Shown here piece by piece: positions 57,202 through 64,000 of a DNA stretch of 64,000 nucleotides. The DNA lies in assembly GCA_020205615.1 (NCBI GenBank), contig CM035166.1, positions 87,969,043 to 88,033,042 on the forward strand, in the 5' to 3' direction. The notes under the pieces are model-generated. The model saw only the letters and a list, made by a program, of their open reading frames with translations, searched no databases and was not told the DNA's origin. The stretch's first letter is position 1, and each line of letters opens with the position of its first letter. The position numbers were made by a program, and so were the translations under genes. The DNA is from Panax quinquefolius. Its lineage: Eukaryota > Streptophyta > Magnoliopsida > Apiales > Araliaceae.

Positions 57202-57400
57202 GATGAGATCAAGAACATTCTCCTTAAATAGCATTCTCCTTAAATAACATTCTTTTATTAAAACTAAATGCGTTTTGGAGGACGCGGTGGCATTGTATTT
57301 ACAAAATGCCACGGCGTCCTCCAAAAACCACGAGTTTTAATAAAAGAATGCTATTTAAGGAGGAATGCTATTTAAGGAGAATGCTCTTGATCTCGATCAG
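57200..57400. mobile_element. MITE-like hairpin element 2, 201 bp, near-perfect palindrome
   Basis: Arms of about 95 bp: CTGATGAGATCAAGAACATT... at the left and CTGATCGAGATCAAGAGCAT... read from the right. Both continue through TCTCCTTAAATAGCATTC, TTCTTTTATTAAAACT and TTGGAGGACGC.GTGGCATT to a loop of about 10 bases near 57293-57303. Flanked by TA on both sides and absent from the sister LTR. It contains internal CTCCTTAAATAGCATT duplications in each arm. It would fold into one long hairpin. No protein is encoded. Confidence 0.7.
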
Positions 57401-58444
57401 ATATATATTCATCTGCACGAGTGTACTTCGTGGCGGTTGATCGCTTTGACTTTATTTATATTTCAGTCTCGCCTGGAGTTTCCTTCATGGCGGTTGATCA
57501 GATTTATTCTGACTTTATTTAAGTTTTTCGTCCGCTTGAGTTTCCTCAAGTGGCCGATAGCTTTATAGCTTTATTTATATTTTTGATCCCCCATGGAGGT
57601 GCTTCGTGGTTGGTGATCATGTCTATATATATATATTTACAGCTTTTATATATATACCTGCTTACTACTTTCATACAAATTATGGTATCATGTGCGCCTA
57701 GGAATCATGTGATCACAGATTTAGCCTATTGGATCTAGATTCGGTTCCCGTGATGGACGTTTTCAGCTGTAAGCAGCTTATAAATTATTCTACGATGTCT
57801 GAATTTCCTTAGATGGTTCTCATACCAACGAGGAAGTTAGCATTATTTTGTATATTATTTTCGTACGAATGCTTCGCATCTGGAAAATAAAATCAATCAA
57901 GCCAAACAAATAATAAAATGAGAGTGTAAAAGGTCTCAATGCCTATTAAGCATCAGGGTTTGAAAAACCTCTTTTATAAAACATCACTGCCATATTTTGC
58001 TTAAAATTGAATTTTTACATAAATTTAAACCCTGTGTATATAGGTGCGATCGAGGCCTTGCAATACTTCCAAATAACAGCACATTGACCCACACACACAC
58101 ACATTCTGATAATAGTTTCTTGAAAAGAGGCGGTCACCGTGGTAACACGGATGTCGGGGGGTGCCTAACACCTTCCCTTCGCATAACCAAGTCCCCGGAC
58201 CCTAATGAATCTCTGTTTCACCGACCTGTTTAGCAGTGTCACATCACTGGGTCAGTGTGCTAACCTTTTCTCGGTTGTGTTGGTACAACCATTTAAAAAA
58301 CCAACTGGCGACTCTTAACAGTCCATCGTCGACATTATACATGTCGGACCTTTTTCACTTGTTTTTTTAAAATAATCTCACCTAAAATTAGAACACCAGA
58401 AAACAAGTAACGAAAAGGGACATCTAAAAATCCCGACGTCGACA

Positions 58445-58887
58445 ATATGATAGTGGCAAAACATCCTTCCAACGTTGGATAGCACGTCACAATGGCACCT
58501 TACATAAAGGTATAGTCAAAAACTATTTTAGAAATTAGAATCTTTGGAAAGTGCTCAAGGAAACCTTCGTAGATGGGAGCCCATGTGTCTAGGTTATGAT
58601 AGATATCATATGTCCACAAAATTATCCTTGGTTGACCCAATAGACCCCAAAGAAAAATGAGAAGATTACTATCATATTCTTTCCGAAGGTGAGTCTTCTC
58701 TTGACATATAATTATCTCCACTGTCTCTAATTGAGAGTTATACTTCAACCAAACACCAAGATTATATAGGTAGTGCTCGTAGATATACTCAGCAAGTGGA
58801 TGTGCACAACCTTGTCTTATGATAACACGAGGTTATATGTCATTAGACATCTTGTATGATAGCGGCAAAACACCCTTCCAATGTTGG
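58445..58887 (-). repeat. About 410-bp repeat unit with a third start, right of element B
   Basis: The unit begins (A/G)TATGATAG.GGCAAAACA.CCTTCCAA.GTTGG at 58445 and again at 58854, where it soon changes to chromovirus LTR end sequence. The body matches 32868-33259 on the other side of element B. Before B inserted there were thus about two tandem units, and B landed at their junction. Confidence 0.65.
58500..58850 (-). pseudogene. Small ORF of unknown function, copy 2 (one early stop)
   Basis: Same 116-codon frame as 32901-33251, starting MSNDI then TAA where copy 1 has CAA (Gln). The rest of the frame is open to the same stop. Substitutions between the copies are mostly conservative (VFLWG/IFLWG, KYIYEH/EYIYEH). 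The family is unknown. Confidence 0.4.
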
Positions 58888-59878
58888 GTTCGCCTCACCC
58901 TATTTGATTCACCAAATATAACTACTAAATGATGTATAAAATACAACACACTTTTCTATACTATTTAGGGAGAACTCCATAGCTAGAGACCATCGTTCTA
59001 TTCCCTTGTTACCCCCATTCGACCCAGCTACACTCTTATTACCTGAAAGGAATTGTGAAGCAAAAGGGTGAGCTCAACTAGCCCAGTAAAGAATATCATG
59101 ACAAATGATAAATAAATTATCAATAGCCTTCAACAGTAATAAATCAGAGATTTAGAACATACGGCAGATGATAAAAAATTTCAACCATAGTTAAAGCGGA
59201 ACGAGCAATCCATTAGAAGAGTCAAATAGACCATAAAGTCTATTATCTTCTCCATGTTAAAAATCCACCAACAATGTTTTATCCCTGTAACATCAATCAA
59301 CAGTTCTGGTCCACAATCATATGAATAACACATAATCATAATTGTGATTCTAAATTCCTCTTCACATCCAGGACGAAGATAATTTTCATCACATGTCTTT
59401 ACCTGAAACATCAAAGATCATGGTTATACCAAATCACAGTTCTTGTTCATAATCATACTAATAAATTCATCTTTGCACTACGGCCAAAGATATTCATCAA
59501 CAGTTCATCTTTGCACTACATGCCAAAGATATTCAACAACAGTTCATCTTTGCACTATGGGCCAAAGATATTTAACAACAGTTCATCTTTGCACTACAGG
59601 CCAAAGATATTCAATATCAATTCATCTTTGCACTACGGGCCAAAGATATTCATCAGTTAATCATTTCAGAATTTATATAAACAATAATTCTAACCATGTT
59701 GATCAATTCACCTCTGCACTTAAGATAATGATATTCAATTATAAATTCAATGGTCATGATCATACCAGTCAACAATTCATCTTTGCACTACTGGCTAAAG
59801 AGAACCCATAGTTACGATCATACCAATAATCTACCCATCTTTTACACTCAAGTCAAAGAGAAATTTCATCACCAGGAT
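58888..59878 (-). mobile_element. Chromovirus-like LTR relic, minus strand
   Basis: Reverse complement follows the 3' half of the solo LTR at 49379-51859: CCTATTTGATTCACCAAAT (LTR end region), GGGTGAGCTCAACTAGCCCAGTAA (compare TACTAGGCTAGTTGAGCTCACCC at 51523), AATCCATTAGAAGAGTC, TTTTATCCCTGTAAC, and the CTTTGCACTA minisatellite. It ends at 59878 at the SIRE-like insertion. It belongs with 32563-33259 to one LTR, split by Tat B. Confidence 0.65.
59440..59810 (-). repeat. Minisatellite with TTCATCTTTGCACTA units
   Basis: Five close units of about 44 bp start at about 59467, 59504, 59548, 59583 and 59627 (TTCATCTTTGCACTAYRGGCC then AAAGATATTCAACAACAG), with outlying copies at 59707 and 59777. 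In the solo LTR of the same family there are only about three, more diverged. The units encode a Tyr-Ser-Thr-Thr-Val-His-Leu repeat ORF by chance. Confidence 0.75.
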
Positions 59879-61528
59879 TGTTGGGAGAATGCATATTATG
59901 ATTTGATATTTTGAATGTATATGTTCATGATTATTTGTAAGGTCCTTAAATGAATATATGTACAAGGACTTTGTGATAGATCAAAATTGTTAGGTTGATC
60001 TAAACTTTCAAAGTGTACCATTCTGATAAAGAATGTATAGATAGAAAGATCAAAACTGTTAGGTTGATCTTAAGATGTAATAGATTAGTCTTGAAGAAAT
60101 CGTAGTGCATCCATCTGATCAACATTGCAGAAGTCAAGGAAGAAAATGTAGAGCCTAAAGATCTTAGTGTGCCTGCTTTGAAGGGGACTCTTTGGAAATC
60201 GTAGAGTGGTCCCAACGTTTGCCGAGCCAACTCTACGATCACAGTATGCTAAAGGAAACATGAAGTTTTATAAGTCAACGATCATAGTGTGCTCTCGGGA
60301 ACGTAGAGTCAACAACACGAGCAAGAGAATATCGCAGTATGCTGAAGGAAACATGAAGTTTTACAAGTCAACGATCGTAGTGTGCTCTCGGGAACGTAGA
60401 GTCAAAAACACGAGCAAGAGAAGATCGTAGTGTGCAAAGGATGAAGGGAAATCGTAGTGCTCTCAAACTAATAGCTTCATAGTATGCAAATATGTCAAAG
60501 ACACTACGATCTAAATCATAGAACACCACAATCCAAATCGTAGAGCATCATTTGTCTCATGTCAGAAAACGTCGAGCCTTATGATCTGTGTTTTCAACAA
60601 GTGAGGAATGGATCCCAGATGCTGCAGTGCTCATTTGTCCTAGAATATATGAAATATCCTTAGTATGCAACAAAGAAGCGTAGTGAAGAAGCTAAGGATA
60701 GTACCATGGGTAAGAGGGACAAAATACCTTTTCAGGTGGTAGGTGAAAAGCGACTGCGGTGTTAGTGGGCCGTAATGCGTAATTCGGAGAAGATGTGCGT
60801 AAATGTCTCCATCACAAAGATGTAAAGTTTAGATGCATTTAATGCCACAACGGATGGATCCAACGGATATTTTTCAACATCATATATATACAGATCAGAC
60901 AGATGAGAGAAAAAAGACAAGCAAGCATTAATCAAACAACGTGAACATCTCTCTCAAGCTCAACTCTACGATCTGAGATATTGCAAAGCTTTCTCTGCTA
61001 CTCAATTCTTAACGAACCAGTGCTTACACAACAACTGAGTAGCAACCATCAAGAACTCAACAACTATCAATCAATTGAAGAAGAGTACCATGTCTGCTGG
61101 ACTTGAAGAGTTCGTAGTGAATCGAAGAAAGCCAAGTCTCATTGGACTTCAAGAGTTCAAGAGTGAACTAGAGAAGTTCCTAGACTCATCGGGTCTAGAA
61201 GGAATCTGTGTGATTCGTAAGATTGTAAAAGACATCCTTAGTGGATATCCTACTCGCCGAGAGTAGAAGAGTGGACTAGAGCTTGAAAGTGCTCGAACCA
61301 CTTAAAAACAACTGTGTCATTTACATTCATGCTATAACTGCTATAACTATTATATCTGCTATAACTGCCTTACTCGCTCATAACTCCATTGCTTGGTAAA
61401 GAAGATTAAAATAAATACTAATTCCGCAAAGTTTTAATCAATATCTAAGAACAAGTTAAAACGAAAAGATTTTCAAATATCTATTCAACCCCCCCTTCTA
61501 GATAACTTGTGCCTACTAGGAACTAACA
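59879..61528 (+). repeat. 5' LTR of SIRE-like element, about 1650 bp
   Basis: TGTTGGGAGAATGC...CTAGGAACTAACA, TG...CA with short inverted ends (TGTTGG/CTAACA). It has repeated GATCGTAGTGTGC phrases, a TATA-like CATATATATAC near 60880, and a 63-codon ORF (61075-61266) that is probably untranslated. Confidence 0.7.
60243..60430 (+). repeat. 93-bp tandem duplication in SIRE-like LTR
   Basis: AGTATGCTAAAGGAAACATG at 60243 and AGTATGCTGAAGGAAACATG at 60336 begin two units of 93 bp, each with GTGCTCTCGGGAACGTAGAG. Shorter pieces (ATCGTAGTG) recur up to 60540. Confidence 0.75.
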
Positions 61529-61530
61529 AT

Positions 61531-61544
61531 TGGAATCGAAAGCG
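61531..61544 (+). other. PBS of SIRE-like element (degenerate)
   Basis: TGGAATCGAAAGCG starts two bases after the LTR end. The expected copia PBS against initiator tRNA-Met is TGGTATCAGAGC, so three or four positions differ. Confidence 0.5.
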
Positions 61545-61569
61545 TGTTCTATTTTACAACTTACACGCT

Positions 61570-63019
61570 TTTAGTAGATCCAAATGGCACTCGTATCAAG
61601 TGAATCCAGACCTGGGAGGCAAAGAAGCCACCAATGTGCAACAAGGATAAATTTGCTAACTGGAAAGTTAGGATGCAAGCATACATGGACTCAATAGATG
61701 AAGATCTATTTGAGACTGTTCTTAATGTGCCCTATATACCAACAAAGCTTGCACCAACCATTGACGATCCAAATAGAGTACAAATCAAAGTTAAAGAAGA
61801 ATGGACAGACACAGAGAAGAGAGCTGTCCAACTTGATAAAAAGGCGAAGAACATCCTGTTCCAATCCTTAGAAGACGATCTGTTTGAAAATGTTGTAAAC
61901 AAAGAAACAAATGCTAAGGAAGTTTGGGAAGCACTCACGATTATGCATTAAATCGAAGAGTCGAGAGAGACAAGCGATCTCTCCCGACAAAAAGAGATGA
62001 AATGGTCGCTCATGTGCAAGGAGAAAACATGACTGCAACCTATGAAAGATTCAACGTTCTGCTCAACTCTCTACGAGCGTATGGGAAGATTTATCCTAAC
62101 AAGGATCTAACCATAAAGTTCATGAGAGCCCTACCGAGCAGGTGGGATGCAAAGACCACAGTAATAAGAGAATCAAAAAATCTTAATGAGATGATAGTTT
62201 AACAACTGTATGGAAATCTCCTGATGTACAAACTGGAGTTGACCAAACGCGCCGAATCCTTATCAAAAGGAAGAAGAAAGGATAAGGGTGTTGCTCTCAA
62301 GGCAAATAAAGGTGTATCAAAAGTCATAACTGAGATTGACTCTAATGATGATGAAGACGATGACGATGACTTTGCTATGCTGGTAAAGAGACTAAGAAGG
62401 TTCATGCGACATGGAAGACCCGGCAAGCCAAAGAAAGTCAGCAACTACGTTAGCCAGGAATAAATGATTGATTTATGCTACAACTGCAAGAAACCTGGTC
62501 ATTTCATTGCCAACTGCAATAAGCCTTTCAAAGAAGAACTAAAGAAGAAATCTCATGCAAAGAAAGAATACAAAGGAACCAAGAGGCCTCAGAAAAGAGA
62601 CAAAGGCCTGGTTGCCGGAGGATCGTGGAGTGATTCAGATAATGACTCAAATGCGCATCTCGAAGATGAGGAAGAACCACTATATGGCCAACTCAGGCTT
62701 AATGGCAAAACATGCAAAGGACAAACAAAGCCTAAACATACATGATGTAAGTATCGATGAGGTATTTGATTTTAATTCTCCTGATGTAGATATAAGTGAC
62801 TTAAGAACTGCTTTGCATGGCATAACCACTGACCTACATCAATACATTAAGTGGTTCAGAGTCTTATCTAAAGATCATTCACTTCTTCAAGAGGAGAAGA
62901 AGAAAGTTCAAGAAGAGCTTGAAACAACCCTTCTAAGTACGAATCTTCTCTCCAAGCTTGAAGTCGAGAATGAAACTTTAAAAATGCATAAACACACATC
63001 ACGCACAAAGAGAGTCTAA
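61570..63019 (+). pseudogene. Gag of SIRE-like copia element
   Basis: UBN2-type copia Gag in broken frames. 61634-61951: FANWKVRMQAYMDSIDEDLFETV, KEEWTDTEKRAVQLDKKAKNIL, EVWEALTIMH. After a frameshift and small deletion, 61940-62202: RDEMVAHVQGENMTATYERFNVLLNSL, KFMRALPSRWDAKTTVI, then TAA (Gln expected). 62205-62463: QLYGNLLMYKLEL and acidic DSNDDEDDDDDFAMLVKRLRRF. Stop, then MIDLCYNCKKPGHFIANC (zinc knuckle C-x2-C-x4-H-x4-C, about 62476-62518). A frameshift near 62690 leads to LMAKHAKDK...LLQEEKKKVQEELETTLLS, a coiled coil typical of the SIRE Gag C-terminus. Confidence 0.8.
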
Positions 63020-64000
63020 GCTAACCTCTAAAATTGAGGATCTAGAGAAGACTATCTCTGCATGGAACAGATCCTCATCATCCATGGACTGCCTGCTCTC
63101 TAGTCAGAGAAGCACATTCGACAGAATAGGCTTAGGCTTTGGGGAATCCAACTCAGAGCTAAGTGTGGAAAAGACAATGGAAATTAGCACTAGTAATGTC
63201 TCAAGTTTTGGTAGAGGCATTGCTTTTGTGAAATCCTCATAGTTGGAAGAACCAGTTCAACCTTGTTCTACTGTCTCTAGTTATACTCAGAGAAGTAAAG
63301 GATCTCACGTTGGTCTGGGTTTCATCAAGGAAAAGAGTAACCCAACCTCTACTTATCAACCTCAAGAATCGTGAGAGAGTCAAACAAAACCAACTCTACT
63401 TAATCAACCGGGAAGGTACAAGAGAGGTAAGGCACACTCATCACTATTTATGAAACCTAAGGACACGTGGAAGAAAGAGAATCGGTTTAACAAATAGGTT
63501 AACTAAGGAACCACACAAGTCCAAGTGGAAGATGAATCACACACACACACAAGTGCATGCATTATAATAGATGTTTCATATGCAATAAATATGGTCATAG
63601 AGCTACAAAGTGTTATTATAATTCCATGCATGTGAGACCCAAGATTAGACAAATTTGGGTCCCCAAAGGCACTAGCAAAGAAGGACCCATGCAAATATGG
63701 GTACCAAAATGAAGTTTCAAATGTTTTGACAGGAAAAGAGCTCCACGACCTCAACATGGTATCTGGACAGTGGTTTCTCGAGGCATATGACAGGGAACAA
63801 AGCTCTACTATCCAACTATGTTGAAAAGGAGGGTCCCTCAGTCATCTTTGGAGATAACGGCTCGGCAAGACAAGAGGATATGGCTCACGGGCAATGGTGC
63901 AAAGATCTTTCAACAAAGTAGCTTATGTGGAAGGACTTCAACACAACCTTCTAAGCATCAGCCAACTCTGCGACAAGGGTCACCAAGTAACATTTCTCAA
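63020..64000 (+). pseudogene. Gag C-terminus and start of protease-integrase, SIRE-like
   Basis: Broken frames: SKIEDLEKTISAWNRSSSSMD (coiled coil, about 63025), GRYKRGKAHSSLFMKPKDTWKKENRF, a second zinc knuckle CFICNKYGHRATKCYY (about 63570-63615), RQIWVPKGTSKEGPMQIWVPK (63645-63710), then WYLDSGFSRHMTG-like text (about 63765-63795). This is the protease/GAG-pre-integrase hallmark. It ends VEGLQHNLLSISQLCDKGHQVTF at the edge of the window. Stops near 63240, 63373 and 63711 interrupt it. Confidence 0.75.

Larger units (their letters stand above)
33260..58444 (+). mobile_element. Tat-lineage Ty3/gypsy retrotransposon B, 25.2 kb with nested insertions
   Basis: Complete plan: 5' LTR (33260-35997), PBS (36002), gag, protease, putative intron, RT, RNase H, second RNase H, integrase (to 43953), spacer, two opposite-strand genes, PPT (55317), 3' LTR (55332-58444). 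Flanks are GTATG (33255-33259) and ATATG (58445-58449), a 5-bp target duplication with one G-to-A change. The LTR start TATAAACACTCAAAA differs from TGTAGACACTCGAAA only by G-to-A changes. Two solo LTRs lie within the antisense genes, and two hairpin elements in the 3' LTR. Without these four insertions the element is about 20.5 kb. Many stops and frameshifts show that it is inactive. Confidence 0.85.
55332..58444 (+). repeat. 3' LTR of Tat element B, 3113 bp
   Basis: TGTAGACACTCGAAATTTTTC...AATCCCGACGTCGACA. It is 375 bp longer than the 5' LTR. The excess is accounted for by two hairpin elements (56931-57120, 57200-57400) and (TA)n expansion. The TATA box is at 56252. The antisense ORF MQSGHPIEVYMSYFGPPLSR... 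(55778-56137) is shared by the other LTRs. Confidence 0.85.
59879..64000 (+). mobile_element. SIRE/Maximus-like copia element, 5' part
   Basis: 5' LTR (59879-61528), degenerate initiator-Met-type PBS, Gag with copia-type domains and two zinc knuckles, then the beginning of the protease/integrase polyprotein. The window ends inside pol. Typical SIRE features are the long C-terminal coiled-coil part of Gag, the I(Q/W)VPKGTSKEG phrase and W.LDSGFSRHMTG. Frameshifts and stops in gag indicate an inactive copy. The 3' part, and hence the target duplication, lies outside the window. Confidence 0.8.

Noticed and set aside
33260..58444. Calling element B an Ogre element
   Set aside because: Ogre has an extra ORF between the 5' LTR and gag. 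Here only about 680 bp of non-coding leader is present and the extra genes are antisense near the 3' LTR, so a Retand/TatII-like label is safer.
59440..59810. CRISPR-like repeats
   Set aside because: Regular units with short gaps, but the gaps are themselves similar and the context is a plant LTR. It is a minisatellite.
61075..61266. 63-codon ORF MKKSTMSAGLEEFVV...
   Set aside because: Lies inside the SIRE-like LTR upstream of the PBS and shows no known domain. Retained only as LTR text.
1..64000. tRNA or rRNA genes
   Set aside because: No cloverleaf with A and B boxes and no conserved rRNA words were seen. The tRNA-like matches are only the retrotransposon primer-binding sites.

Overview
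This is nuclear DNA of a flowering plant from a heterochromatic, transposon-rich block. I find no bacterial features, no tRNA or rRNA gene and no intact host gene. Nearly everything is long-terminal-repeat (LTR) retrotransposon, nested several layers deep. The species cannot be named from the sequence. The families (Ty3/gypsy Tat and Athila lineages, chromovirus-like LTRs of Tekay/Del type, Ty1/copia SIRE/Maximus type) are all plant families.

Layout. 1-3049: AT-rich tandem repeat, then an element relic that ends like a chromovirus LTR on the minus strand. 3050-10178: LTR of a Tat element (copy C), split by a minus-strand Athila-like non-autonomous element (3329-9574) that has two LTRs, a gag-like ORF, PBS and PPT, plus a second truncated leader. 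10179-10430: short fragment that looks like a promoter, 5'UTR and first exon. 10431-10999 and 31628-32562: two halves of one chromovirus-like LTR, split by Tat element A (11000-31627, minus strand). 32563-33259 and 58445-59878: minus-strand chromovirus-like LTR relics with a roughly 410-bp repeat carrying a small unknown ORF, split by Tat element B (33260-58444, plus strand, target duplication GTATG/ATATG). Element B contains two solo LTRs with perfect 5-bp target duplications (CATGG at 47189-49037, GCGGG at 49379-51859). Its 3' LTR also holds two hairpin (MITE-like) insertions. 59879-64000: 5' part of a plus-strand SIRE-like copia element running off the window.

Tat elements A and B share one plan: LTR, PBS, gag, protease, a probable intron, RT, RNase H, a second RNase H, integrase, a spacer of hairpin repeats, two genes on the opposite strand, PPT, LTR. 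The two opposite-strand genes resemble the plant mobile domain (PMD) family and the DUF7745 family. They are the most interesting content here. Both copies are broken by stops and frameshifts, so the elements are probably dead unless supplied in trans.

Boundaries come from reading the sequence and comparing repeats within the window by eye. Family names rest on motifs recognised in the translations, without database searches. Positions of degraded domains are approximate to some tens of bases.
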